Positions 11,223 through 23,411 are shown, counted from the first letter of the stretch. The stretch: DNA of 64,000 bases from Anagrus nilaparvatae (GCA_022575985.1 JAKSXM010000247.1:4859501-4923500), one strand, 5' to 3'. The notes: generated by a model not told the origin, from the sequence alone. Numbers and translations are program-made.

Positions 11223-12066
11223 AAGGCACCGTGGCCGGACGGGATACCAGTGAAAGTGCTTAAACGAGCGATCAAAATAATCCCTCGTATCCTGTTAAGC
11301 ATGTTTAAGGCATGCTTGGTGGCGGGAATGTTCCCAAGGCAGTGGAAGGTGGCACATCTCGTGCTCTTGAAAAAGGGTGAAGGTGGAGCCCCGGACTCTC
11401 CATCATTTTACACACCCTTGTGCATGCTAAATACCATTGAAAAGGTGATGGCGAGCATGCTCCGGGCAAGGCTGAGAAATACCATCGAGGAGGGCGGTGG
11501 TCTTTCTAAGAAGCAACATGGATTTCGTGAAGTGCATTCCACGGTAGACAGCATCCGCAAGGACGGCCTCTTGGTAACGCTGGACGTCAAAAACGCTCGT
11601 CCCTCGAGTAGGATTTTCGGATACCCAGGTACCTGGGTAAAGTCCTGAAGGATTATCTACGGGAATGCCTTTTACGATAGCTTGTTGCGCGTTCACCTCC
11701 CGGAAGGAGCTTCCCTGATCGGGTACGCGGATGACGTGGCCTTGACCATGACCGTCAGGGACATGCAAGTGATCAGGAGAGGTTGAATCTAGTCATGAGA
11801 CAGATGAACCTCTGGATGGGCGAGCACGGGCTCCAGCAAGCGATCCCATAAACGGAGATCGTACTACTGACCCGTCGAACAATTCCCACGGACATCGATG
11901 TAAATGTCGATGATGGTGGAAACCCTCACATGATCTAAGCCAAGTCATCGATTAAGTACCTGGGAGTTCTGCTTGATAACAAGCTTAACTTTTGGGAACA
12001 ATAGCAGAGGTCGAGTGAGAAGGCCTCGTCGGTCGCATCCTCCTTGTCAAGGCTCATAGCCAACAT
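11223..12066 (+). pseudogene. R1-like LINE reverse transcriptase fragment
   Basis: The + strand frame opens at the start of the RT domain: KAPWPDGIPVKVLKRA at 11223, then the block ending LLKKGEGG, LSKKQHGFREVHSTVDS (residues about 85-105 of the frame), LLVTLDVKNA, and after a frameshift near 11640 the catalytic box GYADDVALTM at about 11721-11750. It ends with YLGVLLDNKLNFWEQ and sequence to about 12066. The YADD box is intact but the frame is broken, and endonuclease and gag are missing. An AAT microsatellite (about 11200-11221) sits immediately upstream. A 5'-truncated or rearranged second copy of the same LINE type, in opposite orientation to the first. Confidence 0.75.
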
Positions 12067-12084
12067 AGGAGTGTGTGTATGACT

Positions 12085-13019
12085 TTAACCGGTGATATTT
12101 AACAACCATTAATATATTAAGACCTAATTTTGTTTCCCAATTTTTTTTTACCAAAAAATCTGGATATATTTTTTTTTTTAATTTGGAAGTAAAACCTCAT
12201 TTTTTCCCATGAAAGTACTAATATCTAGAATTATTGTTTTATTCGATATCTTGAATTTATGTAAAATAATACCTATTTATATAATCTTATAATTTATTTT
12301 TTGAAAATTTTTTCCCCAAAATTTTTTTCACTAAAAAATACAAAAAGCACCAATTTTTTTTTCTTTTTGGATCTAGTACTTAATTTTTTTCTATGGGGGT
12401 ACTAGTTTTAGAAATATCGTTTATAGTCAATTTTGGGATCTCATACATAATTTTTTTTAAATTTTTCATAATTTTTACCGCTGAAAAATACAAAAATGCC
12501 GATTTTTTTTTTAGGAAGTAGTCCTTAATTTTTTCCTATGAAATTTTGAATATCTAGAATTTTCGTTTTTAAAGAGATTCTCCATCTGATACGTAATTTT
12601 TCGAAATTTTTATTGAAAATTTTTTACATAAAAAATTTAAAAAACACCAGAATTTTTTTTTCTTGGACGAAGTATCTAATTTTTTTCTATAAAAGTACTA
12701 ATGTCCAGAACTATCGTTTTTACTTTATATGATTAAATCTGATAATTAAGATTAATTAAAATTTTTACCACCGAAAACTATAAAAAATGCCAAATTTTAT
12801 TTTATTTTTTGGATGTTGTACCTAATTTTTGTTCTCCGAAAATATTAATCTTATAAACATTATTTTTACTCGGTTTTTTGGATCTGATACTTAATTTTTT
12901 GGAATTCTTTTCTCTTAAAATGTTTGACACCAAAAGATACAAAACAACAACTTTTTTATTTTCGATGGATGTAGTACCTAATATTTATATGTGGAAGAAT
13001 TAGTTTTAGGAATGTTGTT
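12085..13019. repeat. AT-rich tandem array family (forward orientation)
   Basis: Degenerate units of about 110-120 bp repeat phrases such as gtacctaatttttttctat, agaaatatcgtttttactc and aaaaatacaaaaaacacc. The same family occurs in reverse at 30560-32465 and forward at 32642-33345, with a fragment at 46377-46480. It starts with accggtgatattt..aacaacc, which matches in reverse the ends seen near 32600 and 46490. The array is interrupted at 13020 by the TTAA element and resumes at 15360. Confidence 0.65.
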
Positions 13020-13023
13020 TTAA

Positions 13024-15359
13024 CCCATAAGCGCCTAATCGACAATTCTTGGACACTTAAATATTTTGATATGAAAAAATGAATATTTTAGGCTAAAAAT
13101 CTCACCAAGTAGGTATTTTTTATCGCTCTTTCCATTTCCGGAGTCCGTTTTTACCTACGACCCTTGTGTAATGAAATATCAACCCCTAAAGTAGGGTAAA
13201 ATCACTAAAATTGTAAAATTTTAAAAAAAACGTTACTGCGCGCAAAAAAAAAGTTTCTTTATGTTGGAAATTATATTTTTTACTTTCCAAAAGGTAAAAA
13301 ATGAAAATTTATGTATTCTCAGCAAATTTACCCTCTCTAGGGGGTAAATATTAGGGGTAAGGGGGTGGATTTTACAGATGTATAAAAATTTAATATTTCT
13401 AGCTGAAAACATCACCTAGTAGGTATTTTTGGTCGCTCTTTCCATTTCCGAAGTCTGTTTTTACCTACGACCCTTGGGTAATGAAATATCAACCCCTAAA
13501 GTAGGGTAAAATCACTAAAATTGTAAAATTTAAAAAATAATGTTACTGCGCGCAAAAAAAAAGTTTCTTTATGTTGGAAATTATATTTTATACTTTCCAA
13601 AAAGTAAAAAATGAACATTTATGTATACTCAGCACATTTACCCTCTCTAGGGGTAAATATTAGGGGTAAGGGGGTGGATTTTACAGATGTATAAAAATTG
13701 AATATTTCTAGCTGAAAACATCACCTAGTAGGTGTTTTTGGTGGCTCTTTCCATTTCCGAAGTCTGTTTTCACCTACGACCCGTGGGTAGTGAAATATCA
13801 ACCCCTAAAATAGGGTAAAATCATTAAAATTAAGAAATTAAAAAAAAAAGTTACTGCACTCAAAAAATAAGTTTCTTTATGTTGGAAATTACATTTTTTA
13901 CTTTCCAAAAGGTAAAAGATGAAAATTTATGTATTCTCAGCACATTCACCCTTTCGAGGGTGCAAATATTTGGGGTAAGGGGATTTTAGAGTTATATATA
14001 AAATGAATATTTCTAGCTGAAAACATCACCTAGTAGGTATTTTTGGTCGCTCTTTCCATTTCCGAAGTCTGTTACAACCCTAAAATTCACCCCCTTACCC
14101 CAAATATTTGCCCCCTCGAGAGGGTGAATGTGCTTAGAATACATAAATTTTCATCTCTTACCTTTTGGAAAGCAAAAAATATAATTTCAAACATAAAGAA
14201 ACTTTTTTTTTGAGTGCAGTAACTTTTTTTTTTAATTTTACAATTTTAATGATTTTACCCTGTTTTAGGGGTTGATATTTCACTACCCAAGGGTTGTAGA
14301 GGAAAACAGACTTCGGAAATGGAAAGAGCGACCAAAAATACCTATTAGGTGATGTTTTCAGCTAGAAATATTCAATTTTTATACATCTGTAAAATCCACC
14401 CCCTTACCCCTAATATTTACCCCCTAGAGAGGGTAAATGTGCTGCGAATACATAAATTTTCATCTTTTACCTTTTGGAAAGTAAAAAATATAATTTCCAA
14501 CATAAAGAAACTTCTTTTTCGTGTAGTAACTTTTTTTTTTTTAATTTTACAATTTTAGTGATTTTACCCTACTTTAGGGGTTGATATTTGATTACCCAAG
14601 GGTCGTAGGTAAAAACAGACTTCGGAAATGGAAGGAGCGACCAAAAATACCTATTAGGTGATGTTTTCAGCTAGAAATATTAAATTTTTATACATCTGTA
14701 AAATCCACCCCCTTACCCCTAATATTTACCCCCTAGAGAAGGTAAATGTGCTGAGAATACATAAATTTTCATTTTTTACCTTTTGGAAAGTAAAAAATAT
14801 AATTTCCAACATAAAGAAACTTTTTTTTTGCGAGCAGTAACATTTTTTTTTAAATTTTACAATTTTAGTGATTTTACCCTACTTTAGGGGTTGATATTTC
14901 ATTACCCAAGGGTCGTAGGTAAAAACAGACTTCGGAAATGGAAAGAGCGACCAAAAATACCTACTAGGTGATGTTTTCAGCTAGAAATTTTAAATTTTTA
15001 TACATCTGTAAAATCCACCCCCTTACCCCTAATATTTACCCCCTACAGAGGGTAAATTTGTTGAGAATACATAAATTTTCATTTTTTACCTTTTGGAAAG
15101 TAAAAAATATAATTTCCAACATAAAGAAACTTTTTTTTTGCGCGCAGTAACATTTTTTTTTAAATTTTACAATTTTAGTGATTTTACCCTACTTTAGGGG
15201 TTGATATTTCCTTACCCAAGGGTCGTAGGTAAAAACGGACTCCGGAAATGGAAAGAGCGATAAAAAATACCTACTAGGTGAGATTTTTAGCCTAAAATAT
15301 TCATTTTTTCATATCAAAATATTTAAGTGTCCAAGAATTGTCGATTAGGCGCTTATGGG
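13024..15359. mobile_element. Palindromic TTAA element of 4+4 inverted ~305-bp units
   Basis: Flanked by TTAA (13020-13023 and 15360-15363). Ends are CCCATAAGCGCCTAATCGAC and its exact complement. Four direct ~305-bp units (landmark tttccatttccgaagtctg near 13130, 13440, 13750, 14055) are followed by four inverted units (near 14310, 14620, 14930, 15240) around a centre at about 14075. Each unit contains the word ggtcgctctttcc. Short conserved open frames of 60-69 aa inside the units are by-products of the repeats. The flanks match an unoccupied relative at 33290-33360, which shows TTAA as the insertion site. Confidence 0.8.
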
Positions 15360-15363
15360 TTAA

Positions 15364-16086
15364 CACCAATATATTTTCCATGATTTATTCCTTAATTTAA
15401 AAATAGTAACAATTTTTTCATTTTCATCATAACGTTATAGTCTAATTATGTCTTTTAGTTATAAATCAGACAGCTAAACTACAAACTGTCTATATACCTA
15501 CGTAAAAAAGTGACAAACTTGTAGCAAAATTGGACGCAAACTTAAGTTTGAACAAAGTTTGTTGAAAATTTATTCAATGGAACAGTTGAAACTTTATAAA
15601 ATTTTATTTAACTTTGGATTAAGTTTTTACAAACTTAATCACAGCTTTTTATTTAGTTGTTTTAAACTTATTGAATATTAACTCGAAATATAGACTTGTA
15701 AAATCAAGTATTTAATAAGTTTGTAGTTGGCATAATCTCGAATAGAAGTTCCGCAACCTCCTATATTTTTGAAACTCCTTGATACCAAGTCTTTACAAAC
15801 ATAATTGCAAATTAATAATAACTTAGTATTATCGATGATGATATCACAAGATCAAAAAGTCTTAAACAAAATTATTCGCAAGTTTGTTAAAACTTAGAGA
15901 TTAATTTTGCGTTAGGCTTTTCTTTAAATTTAAAAACGATGATACTAAGATTTCACAAAGTTGATATTGTTAACTTGCAATTTTTTAATCGAATAATTCA
16001 CTCTAATTTACTTTGTATCAAATTAGTACAAAAGTGATAAGACATTTTTTTCAATACAAAATTCCAAAGTCAACCATACTAACTTT
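15364..16086. other. Non-coding AT-rich sequence
   Basis: The first ~60 bp continue the array broken at 13020 (same text as near 33318-33360). The remainder has many dispersed aagtttg / caaactt words but no clear element ends or coding frame. Confidence 0.5.
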
Positions 16087-16588
16087 CTAGAAAACTCTAA
16101 TCAAGTTTGTTAAAAGTTTATATTTCGGACTTAAATATAGATAAATATGTAATATATATATATATATATATAATATAAGGCTATGTTCCACCAAATTTTC
16201 GGCTAGAAATTCTTTGTTAAAAGAAAAGCTACATTCAACGGCTGGATACAATATTAGCAATTTTTTAATAAACTGAATAAAATTAGTTGAAGAATTCTTT
16301 TCTTTACACAAATTTATTAAAAGCAGATCTAATCTATCTTTTCTTGAATAAAAATTAGCTAATTTATTTATTATACTATGGTCTTCATTAAACTCAGAAT
16401 ATTCTCTTTCTAAAATTTCCGCTTCAAACGTACTAAAGTAATTTAGATTTATTAATTCTTCTAAAGCAATAACTGCTCTGTTTTTGGCTAAATCAACTGA
16501 AGACATTGTGTAGGGAGATAAGCAACTTATAACTCTTACAAATTTACTTTGTAATGGACTTAAAGAACATGTTTAATGTTGTATTTAG

Positions 16589-19500
16589 GATCAAGTAAAT
16601 AATCGCATTCATAGTAAGTTAAATAATACATTTGTCTCCCATAACAAAAAGTTCAAGCACCTTTTAAATATACAGAAGAAAAATCAAGATTTAATAAACA
16701 AGAGAGAGGCAAATAAATATAAACATAAACACAAATTTTATCCACGTCTTATTAACTTAACAACAATTTCCTTTTCCAACGAAGAAATTGATCTTTTGAA
16801 TAAAGGCCTAAAATATAACATCCCTGATAATCCAACAAAAGATAACCTTGTAAAAGAAATCATTTATACAGAAGCTACCATAAAAAATGTTGCTGATGAA
16901 AATATACAAAACAACGTTCGTGAAATTTTAAATCATAAATTAAATTCCCACTTAAATATAAATTTAATACATAATAATAATAATAAAAACAATAGTAATG
17001 ATAATAATAATAATGATAATAATAGTGTTGATAATGATAATAATAATAACGTCAATAATAATGATAACAACAATTATAATAGTGTTCATAAAAATAATAT
17101 TTATAATAATAATAATAATAATAACAATATTAAAAATAATAATAGTAACAGAATAAAAAATTTAAGAAACCAGTTTTTCCATAACATTAAAATAATTAAT
17201 CAAATAAAAAAGAAACTGAAAGATAATAATGCTCTCATCACTAAAGCAGATAAAGGCGAAACTGTAGTAGTACCCTGTCAACATGAAAATACCGAATTGT
17301 CCGTACTAAACTACAAATATGGCTCTTTCGTATTTTGTAAAATACTAAACAGCGTTATTAGTATTTTATAAAATTTTCATGAGCTCTACTGCGTTTATAA
17401 AATACTAATCATAGTCGTTTGAATTTTTAAAACTACCAACGACCTAATTTATAATTTTTCTCAAATTCGGCAACTGAAACGTATTTTGTAAACTACAAAC
17501 GAGGCTAAAATAAAGCATTGTTATTATTATTTTATAATTATTTATGAATTATAATAAGCCAACCATCATTTCTATTTTTTTAAATAAAATTTTTTTCAAA
17601 TTTTTAATTATTCTATATGTTTTTATGGTTACCCATATTGTGGGCAAATGGACCATTTTTACTAATAAACCGTATTTAAAAAAATAGAAATGATCACACT
17701 AAACCTAAAAGAATGAATGTTTATTTAATTCTTTGGGGAGGAATTATTTTGAGGTTAATTCTTTTAAATAAAATTATTTTTGTTTTAATTCTGTTCATAA
17801 AGAAATGAATTGAAAATAATTTTGTTTCAAAGATTTAACCTCAAAATAATTCCTCCCTAAAGAAATAAATAAAAATTTATTCTTTTTTGGGTAACAAAAA
17901 ATTCTTTTAGGTTTGGTGTGATGGTTGACTTATTATAATTCATAAATAATTATAAAATAATAATAACAATTCTTTATTTTAGCCTCGTTTGTAGTTTACA
18001 AAATACGTTTTAGTTGCCGAATTAGATAAAAATTATAAATTAGGTCGTTGGTAGTTTTAAAAATTCAAACGACTATGTTTAGTATTTTGTAAACGCAGTA
18101 GAGCTCATGAAAATTTTATAAAATACTAATAACGCTGTTTAGTATTTTACAAAATACGAAAGAGCCATTTTTGTAGTTTAGTACGGACAATTCGGTATTT
18201 TCATGTTGACAGGGTAGTAGGCGCTGACACCTATGATAAAAAAGCACAAGAATTTCTTATAAAAAATAATATTCAGGAATTAGACATGGATCCAACAGAA
18301 AATTTTGTGAAAAATCTAAACTCTAACATCGAGGAAAGCAGCTCTATTTTTAACAGCTCCCACAAACGCTTTCTTAAGCCTATCAAAGCATCCGCACCTG
18401 AATTTATTGGCCTACTTAAAACGCATAAGGATGGAATACCTATTCGTCCTGTCGTAAATCGTAAAACTGCTCCATCTTACAATACTGAAAAATCTTTATT
18501 GCATATTTTATCATCCAACATTAATATTAAAAATAATCACAGCATAAAAAATAGCATAGAATTTGTGAATAAAATAAAAAACATCAACATTCAGAAATCT
18601 TATAAAATAGCCTCCCTTGACATAGTAAATTTATACACGATGATACCAGTGAATGAAACCATAGACATCTTAAAAAATGAATTACACCAAAATAGCTGTC
18701 TCAGCGAATTGGAAATAAAGGAAATCATCAAACTTCTAAAAACCGTCTTATCACAAAATTATTTTACATTTAATGATAAATTCTACTACCAGAGTAACGG
18801 TTTGGCAATGGGATCACCTTTATCTGGATTTCTCGCTGACATTTACTTAAATTACTATGAACAAAAATATCTTTTTTCAAATAACAATGTTATCACAAAA
18901 AATATTATTTTCTATACTCGTTACGTTGATGATACTTTCATCATATATAATGGTACCAACAGGCAACTAGATTCCCTGAAATCGTATTTAAATAACATAA
19001 ACAGCAATATACAGTTTACTCTTGAAACAGAAAATAACAATAGCATAAACTTTTTAGATATCACTGTTACAAAAAACAATAACCAATTTGATTTTAACAT
19101 ATACAGAAAGCCAACTACTACAGATCATGTTATACCTGCTGACTCACATCATCCTCATTCACAGAAAATGGCAAGTTTCAATTCATTTATCCATAGATTA
19201 CTAACAGTACCTTTAAATCAAGAAAATTACATCAAGGAAATACACACCATAAAACATATAGCCATTGCCAATGGATACAATAGTAACATAATTAATAAAT
19301 TAATTTACAAACACAAAAACCGCATAATAAAACCCGAAACCAAATATGTGTCAGCAATATATGGAAATTACACTCCGTTTACGTTAATAAATACGTTCAG
19401 GAACTTTAATTATCAAGTGGGCTTCAGGACGAACAACAAGTTATCTAAATTATTAAAGAAGAGAAAACACACACCCCTACATCAAAAATCAGGAATTTAC

Positions 19501-19863
19501 AAGCTTAATTGTAATGATTGTGACTCCTTTTACATCGGGCAAACTGGGAGGAAATTTATGGCTAGATATCCGGAGCATATACCACCTAAGAATCCAAGAG
19601 CTCCTATAGTTATAGAAAATATCAAATCTAATTTTGCTAAACACATCGTCAGCAAAAAACATAACTGTACAAGCCTAGAAAATAATTTAACCCCCCTTCA
19701 TATATGCAATAAGGGAAACATCATGAATGCCTTAGAAGAATTTGAAATTTATAAAGCCTTCAAAACCCAAGACTCAAAAGATAAAATATTAAATGATCAA
19801 TTGCATTTTAAATCACATGCATTATATAATACAGCAATAAATATTCTACAAAATCAACAATAA
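16589..19863 (+). pseudogene. Penelope-type reverse transcriptase with GIY-YIG endonuclease, split by a MITE
   Basis: Two open segments, 16589-17272 and 18220-19863, belong to one frame. The first has FSNEEIDLLNKGLKYNI, a long Asn-rich run coded by AAT repeats (about 16967-17160) and KADKGETVVV. The second, counting from the Met at 18286, has LKTHKDGIPIRPVVN (44-58), SLDIVNLYT (110-118), GLAMGSPLSG (172-181), RYVDDTFIIY (212-221, catalytic YVDD), FLDITVTKN, then a C-terminal GIY-YIG domain: GIYKLNCNDCDSFYIGQTG (403-421) and ARYPEHI. The protein would copy element RNA and nick target DNA. Removing the MITE and one TAGTA restores the frame, so the copy was open at the time of that insertion. 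No plausible start codon lies upstream of 16589, where the frame closes with a stop at 16586. Confidence 0.88.
17273..18214. mobile_element. Long inverted-repeat MITE inside the Penelope-like element (942 bp)
   Basis: Ends CCCTGTCAACATGAAAATA and its complement; the arms match almost without gaps for about 280 bp each (17273-17560 and 17930-18214). Inside them is a further inverted pair around 17700-17900 (aggttaattcttttaaataa-type words). Flanked by TAGTA at 17268-17272 and 18215-18219; TA-only duplication is also possible because the target is GTA-repetitive. No coding capacity. High arm identity suggests a recent insertion. Confidence 0.85.
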
Positions 19864-20124
19864 CAAGAATAATAATTGTACAATATTTACATCTAAACGT
19901 AAACATACGGCATAATACTCTTTAAAACTTTAAAATTTGAAAAATAAAATTTTATTATATTAAAATTTAAAATTCAAATAAAAATTTTATACCTGCCAGT
20001 GCCACGCCGGCTATCTTTGCGCGCGCTCGATATGTTTGCAAACGTTATGTTCGCTTATAAATGTGTCAGTTTAAGTGTTTTAAGTGTTTTAAATGTTATT
20101 TATTAACTTATGTAAAAATATATT

Positions 20125-20182
20125 AGTGTTTTTTAAACCCTGATGATGGAATTATTTAATTCCGAAACGCGTCGGTATTGAC
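20125..20182 (+). ncRNA. Hammerhead-ribozyme-like motif of the Penelope-like element
   Basis: The core box CTGATGA is at 20140-20146, followed by a hairpin with stem GGAATT (20148-20153) and AATTCC (20158-20163), then GAAA (20164-20167) and ACGCGTC, which allows a minimal stem III and a GTC cleavage triplet at 20171-20173. Flanking ACC/GGT can start stem I. Penelope-like elements are known to carry such ribozymes near their termini. One extra T (20147) stands between the core and stem II, so activity is not certain. Confidence 0.65.
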
Positions 20183-20954
20183 GTAATTCAACGAAGTCAC
20201 TAGACATATATATAAGGTAATAATAATATTTGTAATGGACATTTATCAAGCAAATGAAAGATGATGATTTTTAATATTTTTTGACATTCTATTTGGAATT
20301 TTTTTTATCATTAGCAAATTTTAATAACTTTTCTTGATTTTTAGGCCTTATAATTTTATTTAATGTTGCCTGGAAATCTACTCCTAAAATAACTTTCTCT
20401 GGTTTACATAAATTATTTTCATCTTCAAGATCAATATTAAAAAGATCTGCTTTTTTTTTCTTTACATTAATGATTTTAATAATATATATAATTTATTATG
20501 AAGAAAGGGAACTAAGGGCTCATTTTTCTGGAAATAAATTAAGGAAGGTTCTAAATCTAAGAAAACACTGATTAAGAAAGAGAGTTTACATTCTAAAAAT
20601 ATGTCGTCTAAAAATTCTTTAACAATTTGATAATTTTTTGAATCAGGTGGTTTTTTTTGTATTGCAAAAACATAAGTTTTAAGGTGAGGTATAATATTTT
20701 TAGCTCTTGTTATTACTTTAGCATTCTCGGTCCATCTGATAGAACAAAATATCAAAAGGAAATCCGGAAGATTTTGTTGTACGTACATAAGCCCCTCTAC
20801 AGATTGGGAAATCTTTAAAAAGATAATATATTAAAAATTTATCAGTATTCCACCCACTTTTTTTAAGGCCGGTTTTAAAACAATTATTTACAATGTGAAG
20901 TGCACAAGTCCCAATATCAATAATTCTATGGACTTCATTACCAAACTTATTTAA

Positions 20955-21257
20955 CCCATCAACACTTAATTGACACATTCAGGCCATTTGAATTTTTTTT
21001 AATGAAAAAATCGATATTTTTAGCTAAAAACGTTACCTTATAGGTATTCAGGGCTGCTCTTTTCATTTCCGAAGTCCGTTTGACTAAAAGTGGAGTAATT
21101 TTTTTATAATTTTTAGGTGTTGTTTAAATTAATAAATATACACAAAAAATATTTCATAGCATTATAAACTCAATATGGGACTATCAGGAAGATAAAAAAA
21201 ATATTTTCATTAAAAACAACTCAAATAGCTTGAATACGTCAATTAGGCGTTAATGGG
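20955..21257. mobile_element. TTAA MITE (303 bp) related to the 13024 palindrome
   Basis: Flanked by TTAA (20951-20954 and 21258-21261). Terminal repeats CCCATCAACACTTAATTGAC and CCCATTAACGCCTAATTGAC (as complement) closely match the ends of the 13024-15359 element. Internally it holds one copy of the taggtattcagggctgctctttt..tttccgaagtccg block, so it looks like a one-unit member of that family. It lies in the hAT pseudogene, whose coding frame joins cleanly when it and one TTAA are left out. Confidence 0.85.
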
Positions 21258-22431
21258 TTAATAAAAAAAATTTCAAATCTTTGATAAACTTTAAATTGAC
21301 AGGTGGACCATTTTTAGATAACTGTATTATTTTTTTTAAATCAATATTTAAATCTTCTAAAAAGCTTTTTTGAATTCTTTAAGAATTCCTTCTGCCGTTG
21401 CATCAACTAAAAAGAGTTACATTAATTATTTGGTAAAAATTTTATCTTCTTTCCAATAACGTACAAAAATATCCATTTGCCCTTTTTGTGCATATTTGCT
21501 TAGACTTTCGTCAATTGAAAAAGCAACAAAATAGCTATCTCTTATCTCATCAAGAATTTTCTTTTGACAATAAGGCCCTAGACTATAAGTAATGTAGTAG
21601 CTAAGCTTATCTTTCTTCATTTTGAAGAAATGCTATGTTACTATCAAAAATCATTTTAGGTAAACATTCTGATAATTCTGAAAAGCAATGTAGACTTGCT
21701 TGCTTTCTCACTTGGCAAAATGCAAATAATATTTCAGCCCGAATCACATCTTCTGATGTACAATAGTTATTTATTGTTATCATAGATTTTTCTTTTATTC
21801 CACAAGTACATTTACAATCACAATTTTTATTTTTAATATTACTATTACTGGAATTTAAAATATCCTTTTGCTTACCACTAATATTAATATTAATACTATT
21901 ATTATTAAAACTATTATTAGATTCAATTATTACATTATTATAATTGAAACAATTTTCATTAATACTTGCATTATTATTGGGATCTGGTACATTTGTAACA
22001 TTTCTGGAGTTCTTGTTAAATAAATTGTTAATTGGCTTTTGGTTCAAAACTGCTATCATATTTATAATATGTCCAAGAGTCTGCCTGTTTTGTGAGGGCA
22101 GTTACGCCCATTTTATATACACTAAGAATAGTATAATTTTATTTATTATTTTTTTTGCATACAATTCACTTTCCTTCTGAAGTACTATGTTTTTGCAACC
22201 ATAATTTGAAATCAGGAAATAATTTTTCATCCAAACAATTATTTTGAAAATAACAGTCTCTTTTTATTTTTTTTCATTTTGAATCATTAAAAAATGAATG
22301 TTGATTAAAAAAATTCTTGCTAAAATATTTTCTACAATAATCCAAGATCAATCATCTATTTAGAAGTTTTAACCTAGAATATTTGCATAACATAGATAGC
22401 TTTAATAAATTATTAAAAAGTTTAATCATTA

Positions 22432-22733
22432 CACTGACAGTAGTCGGGGAAGGAATCATTCCCTCAGTTAAGGTAACAGAGTTCTCAAGCTTTTAGGATG
22501 GAATATTTCTTATTTTGGGAAAGAACCTTCCCCAAAATTTTAAATAATAGAATAGTAAAGTAGTAAAAAGAGTAGTAAAAACTGCAATCTCTTTATCGGT
22601 GGAAGGTATTTTGGGAGGTATTTTTCTTATTTTAAGATAACAGCGCTCCAAAAACATAAGAAAGATTTTATACAAATTTAGGGGAAGATTCTTTCCCGAA
22701 TGGGATATCTGCTTCCCCGTACTACTGTCAGTG
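22432..22733. mobile_element. TA-flanked MITE (302 bp)
   Basis: Ends CACTGACAGTAGT and complement ACTACTGTCAGTG, flanked by TA (22430-22431 and 22734-22735), the duplication typical of Tc1/mariner-type insertion. Next to each end is a CGGGGAAG motif, and inner repeats (tttcttattttgggaaagaa, ttccccaaaa) are partly mirrored. No coding capacity. Confidence 0.8.
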
Positions 22734-23084
22734 TAGTAAAGTAATACTTACTAAAATGAAGCACTAAAGCCAGCTTTAATTGTAGGTTCAAATGTATGTT
22801 TATTTTTATTAAATATTTACTGTTTTTTTTTTAATTAACAAAATTACATTAATAAAAAAAAGAAAAGATTCACTAGCTGAAATAAAATACAATAGTAAGA
22901 GCCGTTGCATAGTGTAAAGTTGTGTTGTATATATATGCGGGACAAAGATTTTGACGCGGGAAGATGGGGGATACACATTCATACTATTGCAGCGCCCTAC
23001 GTTTTTAAGAACCACAAGGACTATTTTCTGAAAATAAGGTCCTTGTAAGAACCACAAGGACCATAAGGACTGGTAAACACCCTG

Positions 23085-23160
23085 ATTCTAGATGAGAATG
23101 CGTTATGCATAGATGGGCCCGGCTCCCAAATTATGTCGGACTACATGACAGCATGTATAA
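23085..23160 (-). mobile_element. 3' fragment of the R1-like LINE
   Basis: The stretch gggcccggctcccaaattat..ctacatgacagcatg matches 4855-4905, which lies in the presumed 3' UTR of the R1-like LINE on the same strand. It is a short remnant without coding sequence. Confidence 0.5.
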
Positions 23161-23411
23161 TATTGGAGAAGCATGTTTTAAATTTTATATTAGAACGTAC
23201 AAGTATATATATACTTATATCTCAAAATAATTTATTAAATATACTTTAAAGTTGTGATACATTGTGTCAAAACTATCTTAGGAGAAAGACTATAAAAAGT
23301 TAAGGTAGCACCACATAACAAGGGTATAGTAACACCGACGGTATTAGAGATTTAAGATTTTTTTTTATGAAGCTTGTTACTGTAGTTAATATTGTACAGA
23401 TAAGCATTTTT

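Larger units (their letters stand above)
16560..20228 (+). mobile_element. Penelope-like retroelement, 5'-truncated
   Basis: The element is bounded by a 12-bp direct repeat TTTGTAATGGAC at 16548-16559 and 20229-20240. The repeat is single-copy target sequence inside the hAT pseudogene. It carries a Penelope-type reverse transcriptase and GIY-YIG endonuclease and a hammerhead-like motif near the 3' end. No 5' copy of the hammerhead region is seen and the coding frame has no Met before its first conserved block, so the 5' end is probably truncated. A MITE (17273-18214) interrupts it. Confidence 0.85.
16087..22245 (-). pseudogene. hAT-like transposase pseudogene, split by two insertions
   Basis: Read on the - strand in three blocks. 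Block 1 (22245-21262): an N-terminal part with FKLWLQKHSTSEGK, CKK and MGVTALTKQADS, resembling the zinc-finger start of hAT-like proteins; an Asn-rich linker; then MKKDKLSYYITYSLGPY and IDESLSKYAQKGQMD, and NGPPVNLKFIKDL. Block 2 (20954-20241): HRIIDIGTCALHIVNNCF and RWTENAKVITRA, typical of this family. Block 3 (16547-16087): CPLQSKFVRVISCLSPYTM and the C-terminal dimerisation region ending VECSFSFNKEFLAENLVE. Several frameshifts and stops. Blocks 1/2 are separated by a TTAA MITE and blocks 2/3 by a Penelope-like element; the frame is continuous when each insert and one target copy are left out. Confidence 0.75.

Noticed and set aside
13233..15150. Four similar 60-69-codon frames (MMFSARNIKFLYICK type)
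   Set aside because: They are the same frame in repeated ~305-bp units of a palindromic element, with no coding pattern outside the repeats.
16560..20228. Interpretation as a bacterial group II intron or retron reverse transcriptase
   Set aside because: The GIY-YIG C-terminus, the N-terminal KADKGETVVV block, insertion into a hAT pseudogene and the animal setting fit a Penelope-like element.
21607..22059. A separate Asn-rich host protein of 150 codons
   Set aside because: Its C-terminal half leads, after a frameshift, into hAT-like blocks, so it is the N-terminal linker of the same pseudogene.
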